Positions 8,835-18,542 are shown, counted from the stretch's first letter. The stretch is 64,000 nt of DNA from JBBATK01 sp044224515 (GCA_044224515.1 JBGAKH010000003.1:1-64000); one strand, 5' to 3'. Notes: generated from the letters alone by a model not told the origin. Translations and numbers: made by a program.

Positions 8835-8950
8835 TCCTCATCGTTCCATTTTTAAACTGTACGCGGGAGTGTATCTCCTTGCGTAGCGTTTGTATTCTAC
8901 CGTGCGTGGAGTACTTGCGTTTTTTTTGCGACTAATGCTCATAAAACATT

Positions 8951-11900
8951 ATGGTTGACAGGATCATTCATTTTAGTATTCACAACAAACTACTTGTTGG
9001 TTTGTTTACACTCGGTCTTGTAGTGTGGGGAACGTGGAGCGCCTTCCGGCTTCCAGTTGATGCAGTGCCGGACATTACAAACAACCAAGTACAAATTATA
9101 ACCCGATGCCCGTCACTTGCCGGGCAGGAAGTCGAACAGCTCGTAACCTATCCAATCGAGCAGAGCATTGCCAATCTGCCACGTCTTGTCGAGTCTCGAA
9201 GTATTTCACGATTCGGACTCTCGGTGGTTACGGTAGTCTTCAGTGACGATGTCGACATCTACTTCGCTCGTCAGTTGATCACAGAGCGTCTTAAGGAAGC
9301 TGAGGCACAAATTCCGCCGGGCTCGGGCACTCCGGAATTGGCACCGGTAAGCACGGGCTTAGGTGAGATTTACCAATACATCATTCATCCAAAGGCTGGA
9401 AGCGAGGACAAGTACTCCAGCGCTGACCTGCGAACAATGCAAGACTGGATTGTCGCCCGTCAGCTTAATGGAACGCCAGGCGTTGCTGAGGTAAACAGTT
9501 TCGGTGGCAGACTTAAACAATATGAAGTTGCCGTAAGTACAGAGCGACTTCGAGCAATGGGAGTTTCGATACCGGATGTTTTTGACGCGGTAGAGCGAAA
9601 CAATGAAAACACAGGCGGGGCATATATCGACGAAAAACCTAATGCGTACTTCATTAGAGGAATAGGCAGAGTAACATCTATCTCAGACATAGAAAACATC
9701 GTTGTAAAGAGCAATCCCAATGAGATTCCTATCCTTATTAAAGACGTAGCGAAGGTGCAGTTTGGCAGCGCAGTGCGCTATGGCGCCGTTACATACAACG
9801 GGAAAGTGGACGCGGTCGGAGGCGTTGTTATGATGCTCAAGGGCGCAAATAGTTCGGAGGTTACGGCTCGCGTCAAGGAGAAAATGAATACCATTCAGCA
9901 GTCACTACCCGACGACATTGTTATTGAACCATACTTAGATCGAACGGATCTTGTGAGGCGGGCAATGACAACGGTCGAAAGAAATCTGGTTGAGGGAGCG
10001 TTGATCGTGATCTTCGTCCTAGTGCTTTTTCTTGGGAATCTGCGCGCCGGTCTCATTGTGGCCTCTGCCATACCTCTGTCCATGCTCTTTGCTCTGGCAA
10101 TGATGCACGTTTTTGGAGTAAGCGCAAACCTGATGAGCCTTGGAGCGATTGACTTTGGACTAATAGTAGATGGGGCCGTTATTATCGTTGAATCTACCAT
10201 TCATCATTTGTGGCAACGATCTTCCCAGGGGAGATTGACGCAACGAGAAATGGATACGGAGGTTTACCAATCGTCGTCAAAGATCATGACGAGTGCAGCT
10301 TTTGGAATGCTTATCATACTTATTGTCTACGTCCCAATTCTCACGCTGTATGGCATTGAAGGCAAAATGTTCAAACCGATGGCGCAAACTGTAGGCTTCG
10401 CCATTGTTGGAGCTCTCATTCTTTCTCTTACATACATCCCCATGATGTGTTCCTTGGTGCTGCCAAAGCACATGCCAACGAGTCGATCCATTGCTACAAT
10501 CATCTTAGAGTTTATGCAGACTAGGTACGCACCTCTACTTAAGCGTTGTTTGAAGTATAGGTATTGGGTTGTAGGGGCTTCGGTCTGCTTGTTTGCGCTA
10601 AGCGTTTTCTTGTTCGGTCGACTTGGTGGAGAGTTTATCCCGACTCTTCAAGAAGGTGACTATGCCTTCCATTGCATTCTACCTCCAGGCACGTCTCTCA
10701 GCCAAAGCATTGAGACATCAATGCACGCCTCGCGAATCGCGCTGACCTTTCCCGAAGTCAGAATGGTGGTAGGTAAGACAGGCTCCGCAGAAGTTCCTAC
10801 CGACCCCATGCCACCTGAAGCAACAGATTTAATGATTCTGTTACATCCTCATGAGGCATGGCAACACAAGAGAAGCTATTCAGATTTGGCCGACTCATTG
10901 CTCAGTCAGCTGACGACAATTCCGGGAGTCTTTTTCGAGAAGAACCAACCAATCCAAATGAGGTTCAACGAACTTATGACAGGCGTCCGTCAGGACGTAG
11001 CTGTAAAGATATTTGGCGAAAACTTAGATACACTGTTAAGCTATGGAGGCAAAGTGGCATCGCTCATCAAAGATGTGCCGGGTGCAACAGATCCTATGCT
11101 TGAGAATATTGACGGTCTTCCGCAGATCAGTATCGACATTAATCGACAGCGAGTTGCTAACTACGGTTTGAACATCAGGGAAGTCAATAGGATAGTACGA
11201 ACGGCTTTTGCCGGCGAAGCTGCTGGATCCGTGTACGAGAATGAGAGGAGATTTGATCTTGTTGTACGATTGGATACAGCGCAACGAAAGAGCATAGACG
11301 ATGTTAAGAATGTTCTTATACCCTTGCCAAATGGCAGCCAGATTCCCTTGACTCAAGTGGCAGACGTTCATTTTCAGGTTGGACCGGCACAGATTAGCCG
11401 TGAGGACGGTAAGCGTCGTATCGTAATAGGCTTTAATGTAAACGGACGCGACGTGCAAAGCGTTGTTGACGAGATAAAAACCAAACTCACAGCGTCTAAC
11501 AAGCTGCCATCCGGCTACTTCTACAGCTATGGTGGTACGTTTGAGAATTTGCAGAAGGCAACCGATCGGCTTCTTTTGGCAGTTCCTGTATCGCTCTTTC
11601 TGATCTTCCTACTTCTCTTTGCAACGTTTCGGTCTTTTTGGCAAAGCGCTCTCGTGTTTAGCGCTATACCAATGGCAGCAATTGGAGGAGTGGTCGCACT
11701 TGTTGTCCGGGATTTGCCTTTCAGCATTTCGGCTGGCATTGGTTTTATAGCATTGTTCGGAGTTGCAGTCCTAAACGGAATCGTACTCATAGGCACTTTC
11801 AACCAGCTCAATGCTGCCGGAGAAGCACTGGATTCACTCATTCATGAAGGCACTCGTACCCGACTCCGTCCGGTCCTTATGACGGCTGTTGTAGCATCCT

Positions 11901-13303
11901 TTGGGTTTCTTCCGATGGCCGTATCGCAAGGCGCCGGAGCGGAGGTCCAACGTCCGCTTGCTACAGTAGTAATTGGTGGCTTGCTTTCTTCAACCGTTCT
12001 GACACTCTTCGTTCTTCCCGCGATCTATTATATAGCACGCACGTACAAAATGCGTCCTCGAAAAAATGTTGCGGCGCTTGGACTTGTTCTGTTTGTAGGT
12101 ACAGCAGCTGTCAACGCACAAGACTCGTCAAAGACGCTCACACTTCGCGACGCAGTCCAGATTGCACTGACGAGTAGTCCGACTATCAAAGCTAGTCAAT
12201 TGAATCTGCGCTCGGCCAACACGAAAACTGAGTCTGTCTTTGAACTTCCGAAAACCTCTGTGAGCATCCAGTACGGACAGTACAATAGCATAAACCGAGA
12301 CAACGCACTTACTATCTCTCAATCGTTTCCATTTCCCACGTACTACTCTGCAAAGTCCGCACTCTATGATGCTGAGGCGAAGGGTGCAGCGGTCACTTTG
12401 CTAAGTGTTACAAACGACATTCGCACTGAAGTGCGTGAGCAGTATTACAAGTGCGTATACCTTCTTCGAAAGCAAGCATTGCTTGCCGAACTTGACAGCT
12501 TGTTTAGCGCGTATTCGCAAGCTGCGTCTGTTCGTCACACGTCAGGGGAAACAAGTCTGTTAGAACGCTCGCTCGCACAGTCAAAACAAGGTGAATTGCA
12601 TCAGTTAATTGAACAGTGTCACACAGAGCTAGCCGGTAGTTACGTTGCTTTGACGAGGGTTATGTCGTACCAGGCTAACTTTAGCTTAGACCACAGCGAC
12701 ACCTTGTACGCTATTTCTCTGCCTGATTTGAATGACACTTCCGTTCAGCGCGCGAGTCCTCTAGTACAGGCACGTGAGCAAGATGTCATGCTAGCACGAA
12801 TGCAGCGCTCTGTGGAACAGAGTCAATTGATGCCCGAGTTGTCGCTCACGTATTTCAACCAGAGTATCATCGGACCGCAATCAGTTGGTGGGAACGAAGT
12901 CTTTTTCGATGGCAGCAAGCGCTTCTCCGGGCTTAGCGTTGGTGTGTTAGCTCCGATAACGTTCTTTAATTCAGCATCCAGGCTGGATGCAATGGATCTT
13001 ACTACTCAAGCACTTCAGAAGTCCGTAGATGCCGCGAAAACATCGATCAAATCGCAGATACAAATTGCATCTGGAGAATACCGCTTCGCGCAGAAAAAAC
13101 TGCTGTATTATGAGACGCAGGCTATTCCAAATTCTGCAGTCGTGCTCAGTACTGCTAAAGCTCAATTCAGCGCTGGAGACATCGGCTACATGGAGTACAT
13201 CCTTGCGTTTCAAACAGCAACCGAGATCAAGCTCGGCTACTTACAAGCTCAGTACAGTTTAAATCAGGCAGCAATTGCAATTCATTACCTTTTGAACAGA
13301 TAA
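8951..13303 (+). CDS. CzcA/CusA-type RND metal pump fused to outer-membrane factor
   Basis: Residues 1 to about 1030 are a heavy-metal RND proton antiporter with the usual two halves of transmembrane segments and periplasmic porter domains. The fourth-helix motif GAIDFGLIVDGAVIIVE (D401, D407, E414) follows the CzcA-type pattern (DFG...DGA...VE) associated with Zn/Co/Cd transport, unlike the CusA pattern. After LFVLPAIYYI comes RPRKNVAALGLVLFVGTAAVN (about 1033-1053), a basic-hydrophobic stretch ending in a signal-peptidase-like AVNA-Q site. The remaining 390 residues or so are a TolC/CzcC-like outer-membrane factor (TLTLRDAVQIAL ... LLNR). Such fusions occur in Bacteroidota. Processing after the internal signal would release the outer-membrane part. 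The adaptor gene follows one base after the stop. Confidence 0.92.
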   Translation: MVDRIIHFSIHNKLLVGLFTLGLVVWGTWSAFRLPVDAVPDITNNQVQIITRCPSLAGQEVEQLVTYPIEQSIANLPRLVESRSISRFGLSVVTVVFSDDVDIYFARQLITERLKEAEAQIPPGSGTPELAPVSTGLGEIYQYIIHPKAGSEDKYSSADLRTMQDWIVARQLNGTPGVAEVNSFGGRLKQYEVAVSTERLRAMGVSIPDVFDAVERNNENTGGAYIDEKPNAYFIRGIGRVTSISDIENIVVKSNPNEIPILIKDVAKVQFGSAVRYGAVTYNGKVDAVGGVVMMLKGANSSEVTARVKEKMNTIQQSLPDDIVIEPYLDRTDLVRRAMTTVERNLVEGALIVIFVLVLFLGNLRAGLIVASAIPLSMLFALAMMHVFGVSANLMSLGAIDFGLIVDGAVIIVESTIHHLWQRSSQGRLTQREMDTEVYQSSSKIMTSAAFGMLIILIVYVPILTLYGIEGKMFKPMAQTVGFAIVGALILSLTYIPMMCSLVLPKHMPTSRSIATIILEFMQTRYAPLLKRCLKYRYWVVGASVCLFALSVFLFGRLGGEFIPTLQEGDYAFHCILPPGTSLSQSIETSMHASRIALTFPEVRMVVGKTGSAEVPTDPMPPEATDLMILLHPHEAWQHKRSYSDLADSLLSQLTTIPGVFFEKNQPIQMRFNELMTGVRQDVAVKIFGENLDTLLSYGGKVASLIKDVPGATDPMLENIDGLPQISIDINRQRVANYGLNIREVNRIVRTAFAGEAAGSVYENERRFDLVVRLDTAQRKSIDDVKNVLIPLPNGSQIPLTQVADVHFQVGPAQISREDGKRRIVIGFNVNGRDVQSVVDEIKTKLTASNKLPSGYFYSYGGTFENLQKATDRLLLAVPVSLFLIFLLLFATFRSFWQSALVFSAIPMAAIGGVVALVVRDLPFSISAGIGFIALFGVAVLNGIVLIGTFNQLNAAGEALDSLIHEGTRTRLRPVLMTAVVASFGFLPMAVSQGAGAEVQRPLATVVIGGLLSSTVLTLFVLPAIYYIARTYKMRPRKNVAALGLVLFVGTAAVNAQDSSKTLTLRDAVQIALTSSPTIKASQLNLRSANTKTESVFELPKTSVSIQYGQYNSINRDNALTISQSFPFPTYYSAKSALYDAEAKGAAVTLLSVTNDIRTEVREQYYKCVYLLRKQALLAELDSLFSAYSQAASVRHTSGETSLLERSLAQSKQGELHQLIEQCHTELAGSYVALTRVMSYQANFSLDHSDTLYAISLPDLNDTSVQRASPLVQAREQDVMLARMQRSVEQSQLMPELSLTYFNQSIIGPQSVGGNEVFFDGSKRFSGLSVGVLAPITFFNSASRLDAMDLTTQALQKSVDAAKTSIKSQIQIASGEYRFAQKKLLYYETQAIPNSAVVLSTAKAQFSAGDIGYMEYILAFQTATEIKLGYLQAQYSLNQAAIAIHYLLNR

Positions 13304-13304
13304 T

Positions 13305-14594
13305 ATGAAACGTATAACTATCATCATCTTTACCTGCATCTGTAGTACACTGATGTACTCGTGCAAACAAAACGTCCCGAGTAGCGAAGCCGCAAATAGT
13401 ACAGAACACCAGCACCACGAGGAGGCAAACGTCGTTTCTCTTAGCTTCGCTCAGATAAAAGCGATTGAGTTGGAATACGGTATGATTGAGAATAAGCAAT
13501 TGACGAAGTCTCTCAAGGCGAGTGGAATTCTCAAGGTGCCAAGTCAAAACCGAGCTACCATAACGGCAATGTACGGGGGAGTAGTCAAGAGCATCCTCGT
13601 TCAACCCGGCAATCACGTGCGAAAGGGTCAGCCGATCGTCTTGTTAGAGAATCCTAGTTTTGTTTCATTGCAAGAGGAGTACCTGGCTTTGAACTCAAAG
13701 TTGCAATATGCTTCACTTGAGTATGAACGCTTGAAACTTCTGAGCAATCAAAATGCCGGCTCGTTAAAGAGTGCACAACTCGCTGAATCTGAGTACAAAG
13801 TAATGGCAACTCGTCGCGCCTCGCTTCGAAAACAGCTTGAGCTCCTTGGGATTCAACCGGACAAGCTCAGCAACGAAACGATTCAATCAACGATTTCTAT
13901 TTCAAGTCCGGTCGCCGGCTCTGTGAGCAAAGTAGATGTAAACTTAGGTGCTAGTGTTGACAATACACACTCCATTGCAGAAGTGGTGGACAATAGTCAA
14001 TTGCATCTTGATCTGTACGTGTATGAGAAAGATCTTGACTTGGTGAAAGTTGGCCAGACAATACATTTCACCCTAACGAATAACTACGGTAAAGAGTACG
14101 ACGCGGTTGTGTTCGGGATCAGTAACGCCTTTGAAGGAAATGCGAAGGCTCTTGCCGTTCACGCAATGGTGATGGGTGAAAAGAGCGGGCTAATCGACGG
14201 TATGAGCGTGACGGCGTTACTCAGCTTGGAACGCGCTACTGTTCCGGCCATTCCAACTAATGCAATTGTCAACTACCAGGGAAGTGACTACATTTTTGTG
14301 TTGGACAGTACTGCCGTTGCAGCACACGACTCCAAAGACGTTGAAGGTGGCGGACATGCATCACATGAACAAAGTGATGCTGCGAAAGGGACTGAGCATC
14401 ATTTTCTCGCCTCTTCCTCCAATTCCGAGAAAACCGTACTATTTAGAAAGATCCCGATCAAACGTGGAACAACGGATGTTGGTTACAGCGAAGTAACGCT
14501 GTTGTCAGTAGTGCCACGAAATACAAAAGTTGTAACCAAGGGAGCGTTCTTTCTCCTGTCTTCCATGACGAATACAGGTGAACACGAACATTGA
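13305..14594 (+). CDS. CzcB/CusB-like periplasmic adaptor lipoprotein
   Basis: This is a membrane-fusion protein linking the inner-membrane pump to the outer-membrane channel. The N-terminus MKRITIIIFTCICSTLMYSC has a lipobox-like end (LMYSC), so it is probably a lipoprotein. A His patch (EHQHHEE) follows. The lipoyl/barrel halves are seen around ATITAMYGGVVKSI and ISISSPVAGSVSKVDVNLG, separated by a helical hairpin. Near residues 340-365 a loop rich in His, Asp and Glu (HDSKDVEGGGHASHE, then KGTEHH) interrupts the membrane-proximal domain and could bind metal. The start ATG is one base after the pump stop, so it is co-transcribed. Confidence 0.88.
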   Translation: MKRITIIIFTCICSTLMYSCKQNVPSSEAANSTEHQHHEEANVVSLSFAQIKAIELEYGMIENKQLTKSLKASGILKVPSQNRATITAMYGGVVKSILVQPGNHVRKGQPIVLLENPSFVSLQEEYLALNSKLQYASLEYERLKLLSNQNAGSLKSAQLAESEYKVMATRRASLRKQLELLGIQPDKLSNETIQSTISISSPVAGSVSKVDVNLGASVDNTHSIAEVVDNSQLHLDLYVYEKDLDLVKVGQTIHFTLTNNYGKEYDAVVFGISNAFEGNAKALAVHAMVMGEKSGLIDGMSVTALLSLERATVPAIPTNAIVNYQGSDYIFVLDSTAVAAHDSKDVEGGGHASHEQSDAAKGTEHHFLASSSNSEKTVLFRKIPIKRGTTDVGYSEVTLLSVVPRNTKVVTKGAFFLLSSMTNTGEHEH

Positions 14595-14704
14595 TATTAG
14601 CATCATATGGAGCGCATGGCTGTCCATGTCATTGGCAGGAGGCTTCTCAGTCGTGATTCGATTGTTGTCGACATTTGCATCCTGCTCATTCACTGAGGCC
14701 TGTA

Positions 14705-14878
14705 ATGTTTTCTCTGCTGGATCTGCTCAAACGAAGAAGCTGCGAATGGTCTGCGTACGAGTTGTGGCGTAGTGAATACAATCCCAATAGACACGCACTG
14801 TCCGGCGAAATGTCAAAGACTGGACTTATGAGTGAATGCCTTGTTCCGAGTAAAAAACACAAACGAAATGTTGTATGA
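14705..14878 (+). CDS. Possible 57-aa peptide coupled to the P-type ATPase
   Basis: ATG 14705 is preceded by GAGG at a good distance (ctgaggcctgtaatg). The stop TGA overlaps the ATPase start ATG 14875 in the ATGA arrangement typical of translational coupling. The peptide starts MFSLLDLLKRRSCEW and ends with a basic tail KKHKRNVV. I recognise no family. It could be a real small protein or only a leader that carries ribosomes to the ATPase start, which has no ribosome site of its own. Confidence 0.35.
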   Translation: MFSLLDLLKRRSCEWSAYELWRSEYNPNRHALSGEMSKTGLMSECLVPSKKHKRNVV

Positions 14879-16758
14879 ATTCGATATTGAGAGACAGAAA
14901 GTTTGCGCTTCTTGTGGTTGTGGTTAGTGTTTCCATTGTACTTGAAGTTGCTTCGCTCCTTCAAATACGACTCCCTGACCCCTATTCACCGTTTGCCTAT
15001 GCACTGCTGATATTGTTAGCGGGCCGTAGTACTGTTGTTAAGGGATTTCGTGCACTTGTGAAGCTGAAGTTCGGTAGTGTGAACTTGCTCATGGTGATTG
15101 CTATGCTCGGGGCGTTTTACTTAGGTGAATATTCCGAAGCGGCAGTTGTCATACTTCTCTATACCTTAGGTGAACGACTGGAGGACATCGGAATTGAAAG
15201 CAGCAAATCGGCTTTGAAGGAGTTGATTGCTAAGGCTCCGTCCGTCGCCGTATTGAAAGAAACAAATCAAGCTGTGCCTATCGAGAACGTGCCGATTGGA
15301 AGCGTTTTAGTCCTGAAATCCGGAGATGCTGTGCCATTAGATGGGATTATAGTAGAAGGCTCCGCTTCATTTGATGAGTCAACGATTACCGGAGAGCCTA
15401 TACCGAAACTCAAAGTGCAGGGAGATACGGTGTATGCCGGAACTATTAACGTTTCGGGCTTTGCTGAGCTGCAAGTGATGAAAAGCGCAAACCAAACTAC
15501 CTTGGCGCGCATCATTAGTATGAGCTACGAAGCAAAAGCTAACAAGTCGGAAACGCAAGAGTTCATCCAGCGTTTTGCACGCATTTACACTCCATCCATA
15601 ATCGCAATATCGACACTTGTATTTGCAGTACCCGTGATAGTCCTTGGACTTGACGCTCAACACTGGCTGATGCAGGCGATTTCATTGTTGGTAATATCGT
15701 GTCCCTGTGCTCTCGTGATTTCGACACCTGTCGCCATTTATTCAGCCTTAGGTGCAGCATCCAGAAGAGGAGTGATTATCAAAGGTGGTAAGTACGTCGA
15801 GATGTTGGCAAGAATTCGTACGATTGCTTTGGACAAAACAAGAACCATCACCTACGGTCGGCCGATTGTTTCCGACATTGTTCCATTTGGCAACACCAGT
15901 CTCGAACACTTGCTATCCTGCGCCGCAGGCGCTGAAGTATTTTCTGAGCACCCACTTGCTCAGGCGATCGTTGACGCTTGCAGAAAAGAAGGTTATGAAC
16001 CACACAAGGCTGAGAAGTATGTGCATGAACCTGGCAAAGGTGCCTCCGTGACGTGTCTTGTTTGCGACAGTGTGCCTGTCTATGTTGGCAAAGCCTCGTT
16101 CATTGCTGAGTCTATGCCGCTGCCTTCTTACGCACTGGATGCAATAGATAAGCTTGCTTTACAGGGCAAAACCAGCGTCGTCGTTAACTCAGGCGACGGA
16201 GCGTCCGGAGTCTTGGGTCTCACTGACGAGATAAAGCCGGACAGCCTTGTAGCGATTCAGAAGCTAAAAGCTCTCAATGTGGAGCCTGTCATGATAACAG
16301 GTGACAGCGCGAATGCAGCTGAGTATGTTAGCAAGAAGCTGGAAATACAAAAAGTGTATAGTGACCAGCTTCCAGAGGATAAAGCAATCCGAATCAGTGA
16401 GTTAAGAGTATCTCAAGGTCCCGTAGGGATGGTTGGCGATGGGGTTAATGATGCACCAGCATTGGCTCATAGTGATGTCGGTCTTGCAATGGGAGCTGCT
16501 GGAAGTGATGTTGCAATGGAAATCGCAAATGTCGCTCTGATGAATGACAATCTGAGTATGATTCCGTTTGTTATCCGTCTGAGTCGTGAAACAATGAGAA
16601 GAATCAAGATCAATACAATCGGCGCTATTAGTATCAAGGGTGTCTTTGTGACACTTGCACTCTTCGGGATAAACAATCTTGTACTTGCAATTGCTGCAGA
16701 CGTAGGGGTGACACTGATTGTCATCATCTTGAGTCTTCGACTGATGAAATATGAGTGA
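14875..16758 (+). CDS. Heavy-metal P1B-type ATPase with altered DKTGT motif
   Basis: This is a CadA/ZntA-like P1B ATPase of 627 residues for export of soft metals such as Zn or Cd. Seen in order: ITGEP (about 171-175), the metal-channel CPC at 276-278 (ISCPCALVIS), the phosphorylation region IALDKTRTIT (D320), SEHPLA, and GDGVNDAPALA near 521. There is no N-terminal metal-binding domain; it begins directly with membrane segments. The near-invariant DKTGTLT reads DKTRTIT here, with Arg (aga) at 323 where Gly (gga) is expected, a one-base difference. This may impair phosphorylation, so the enzyme may be defective. The rest of the frame is intact. It follows the CzcA/CzcB pair as an independent export route. 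Confidence 0.9.
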   Translation: MNSILRDRKFALLVVVVSVSIVLEVASLLQIRLPDPYSPFAYALLILLAGRSTVVKGFRALVKLKFGSVNLLMVIAMLGAFYLGEYSEAAVVILLYTLGERLEDIGIESSKSALKELIAKAPSVAVLKETNQAVPIENVPIGSVLVLKSGDAVPLDGIIVEGSASFDESTITGEPIPKLKVQGDTVYAGTINVSGFAELQVMKSANQTTLARIISMSYEAKANKSETQEFIQRFARIYTPSIIAISTLVFAVPVIVLGLDAQHWLMQAISLLVISCPCALVISTPVAIYSALGAASRRGVIIKGGKYVEMLARIRTIALDKTRTITYGRPIVSDIVPFGNTSLEHLLSCAAGAEVFSEHPLAQAIVDACRKEGYEPHKAEKYVHEPGKGASVTCLVCDSVPVYVGKASFIAESMPLPSYALDAIDKLALQGKTSVVVNSGDGASGVLGLTDEIKPDSLVAIQKLKALNVEPVMITGDSANAAEYVSKKLEIQKVYSDQLPEDKAIRISELRVSQGPVGMVGDGVNDAPALAHSDVGLAMGAAGSDVAMEIANVALMNDNLSMIPFVIRLSRETMRRIKINTIGAISIKGVFVTLALFGINNLVLAIAADVGVTLIVIILSLRLMKYE

Positions 16759-16779
16759 CAAAGCGAGTACTGCACGGCC

Positions 16780-17103
16780 TCAGTTTGTGCCTGATTCGAG
16801 GGTGCGCATGATGTCGGAGCGACGGTAGTACACGCGACGTCCGATGCGCAACACGCGCAAGAATCCGCGCTTCTCGTAGTCGATGACGGTTGGTTTGCTG
16901 AGCTTGAGCAGACGACAGACTTCCATCTGCGACATAAGGTCACTATCCGACGAGGATGTCGGCTTGCTTGCTCTGCCGGTGTTATAGATCGAGCTATTGA
17001 CTTTCGCATCGATGAGTCCGACGAGCTCATCGCGAAGGCTTTCTAAGAAAGCTCTGACTTCCGGAGAGGCGGGGGACTGAGTGGTGGATCCAGCATTCTG
17101 CAT
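16780..17103 (-). CDS. Xis-like HTH_17 protein, copy B
   Basis: A 107-residue paralogue of copy A at 7498-7833, with the same excisionase-type winged helix (LKLSKPTVIDYEKRGFLRVL). The start is ATG 17103. Its last codons differ from copy A (GTN instead of TTFGKA) because the duplicated block ends there, 20 bases from the convergent ATPase gene. Unlike copy A it is not followed by primase and ATPase genes. It lies downstream of the 282-aa unknown gene on the same strand. Confidence 0.75.
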   Translation of the reverse strand: MQNAGSTTQSPASPEVRAFLESLRDELVGLIDAKVNSSIYNTGRASKPTSSSDSDLMSQMEVCRLLKLSKPTVIDYEKRGFLRVLRIGRRVYYRRSDIMRTLESGTN

Positions 17104-17411
17104 AAACAAAACCTTAAGTGGTGAAACGAAAATGGTGTCGAATAAAAACCACGAAAGCGAGCTCGCGGGTGATCCGTTTCGTCAACAAAAGGTCGCAACT
17201 CAGTGACGAACGAATCACTGAGTCGAACTTAAAGCTGTTAAATATGCTGCGCCAGAGGCGGAGGGTTTAAAGCGGTAAATCGGGCTTGGGGTGGCTTGGA
17301 CTCCAAGCCCTAATTGATTTAAGAGCGGTTTAGTTTGCGTTTTGCCTCGGGTGACATGAGGTTAAGCAGACAGTTCACAAAGTTCACCATGAGCTCAGAG
17401 CTTGTTTGTGG
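16787..17411. repeat. Direct repeat, copy B
   Basis: Second copy of the block at 7517-8139, same orientation. Here the adjacent 282-aa gene is complete, so copy B keeps the original right-hand junction, while copy A keeps the original left-hand junction with the primase operon. Confidence 0.85.
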
Positions 17412-18167
17412 AGCTGGTTCATCTCGGTTGGATGGGAAGGCATTGCACTTCTGTGCGGAGTACTGATTTGCTGACCACTCTTGCAGCGATCCGTCTTCCA
17501 GTCGCTTCTGAAAGATAGATGTGAACAGTTCTTGGTTGACCTTCTCAATCAGCCTCGCTTCCGACAGTGATTCAATGATGCGAACGACGTCTGTAAGGCC
17601 TTTGTTTGCAACTACCATTTTGCTTTGTTTCTTCGCGGGTGCCGCAGCCGCAGTGGTGGTCTGGTCCGGAGGTGCGGGCTTCTTTTGAAGAAATGGAAGG
17701 TCGGCGTTGTCTTCAAGGGCAATGAACTCTGCCAGGCGAGCTACAAACTGCTCTTCATTCAAAGCAATTACTTTCGACTTTAAGCCATAGGGTATAGCTT
17801 CTACTTCGAAACGTCGACGTAATTCGGGCAGGTGGTAAGGCTCGGTCGTATTACTGGCGAAGTTAGCTACAGGCTTTTGATCGTAGTTGCCGCGTTGGAT
17901 AAGGAATGCAGCTTTGACGTTCTCGAGGAACTTGTCGTTGCGGTATTTGGTGTCGAGCTTCGCTCGTAGTTCGTCTTTCAGCTTTGCTATCGTGGCGATT
18001 TCGCTGAGGTCGCCGCGTGTGGATAGGGTGCGGGTGCAGTGACGGGTTAGGGTGGTGAGGGTTTTGGTGTAGGAGTTGGTGTAGACTTCGTCAAGGGAGG
18101 GTGATGGAGCCTTTTTTGTGCGCGATGGTGATTTGGGGTTGCGTGTGCTTGTTTTCTTTGGTGGCAT
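17319..18167 (-). CDS. Unknown mobile-element protein, 282 aa
   Basis: I do not recognise a family. The first 25 residues are very basic and Pro/Ser/Thr-rich (MPPKKTSTRNPKSPSRTKK). A helical region with many Arg/Lys/Glu follows, then an Ala/Pro linker (PAPPDQTTTAAAAPAKKQ) and a helical C-terminal domain ending LLNLMSPEAKRKLNRS. I start it at ATG 18167, because upstream codons are low-complexity. It lies 216 bases upstream of xis copy B on the same strand, and a truncated duplicate of its 3' end accompanies xis copy A, so it belongs to the core of the element. DNA binding is plausible from the charge, not shown. Confidence 0.55.
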   Translation of the reverse strand: MPPKKTSTRNPKSPSRTKKAPSPSLDEVYTNSYTKTLTTLTRHCTRTLSTRGDLSEIATIAKLKDELRAKLDTKYRNDKFLENVKAAFLIQRGNYDQKPVANFASNTTEPYHLPELRRRFEVEAIPYGLKSKVIALNEEQFVARLAEFIALEDNADLPFLQKKPAPPDQTTTAAAAPAKKQSKMVVANKGLTDVVRIIESLSEARLIEKVNQELFTSIFQKRLEDGSLQEWSANQYSAQKCNAFPSNRDEPAPQTSSELMVNFVNCLLNLMSPEAKRKLNRS

Positions 18168-18542
18168 GGGGGTGATACTTATGGTGATTGATTGGTGGTA
18201 TGGCGATTTGGGATTGGGCAATATTGTAAAGGGGTGGTTAATGGGGAAGGGGGTGGGGCGGGAAAAGTGCGGTGTGGGTTTATGTGTGGTGCAGAGGGAG
18301 ACTCGACTGTTTTAGCTGCGAGTACGCAAGCTGGTACTACGTATGGAGTCGATATGAGAGCAGACGAAAAGTCGAATGGCCTGTACATTGACTATCCTAT
18401 TTTTGCTCCGTAACGCTGGTTCGAGGAGCTTGTGCTGCTCTGTGTATGTCGCCATCAAATATCAAAATATTGAACATTTTTGACCAGCGCAGGTGCGACA
18501 GTTCCTCCGACTCTCATACCGACTTCAAGGAAGTAGAACGTT
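18168..18542. other. Divergent intergenic region
   Basis: This region separates the minus-strand 282-aa gene from the plus-strand gene at 18543 and should contain both promoters. A G-rich run of GGTGG/GGGG words lies at 18160-18290 (purine-rich on the plus strand). A weak copy of the AAATATCAAAA word found upstream of later genes is at 18456-18468. Confidence 0.4.
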
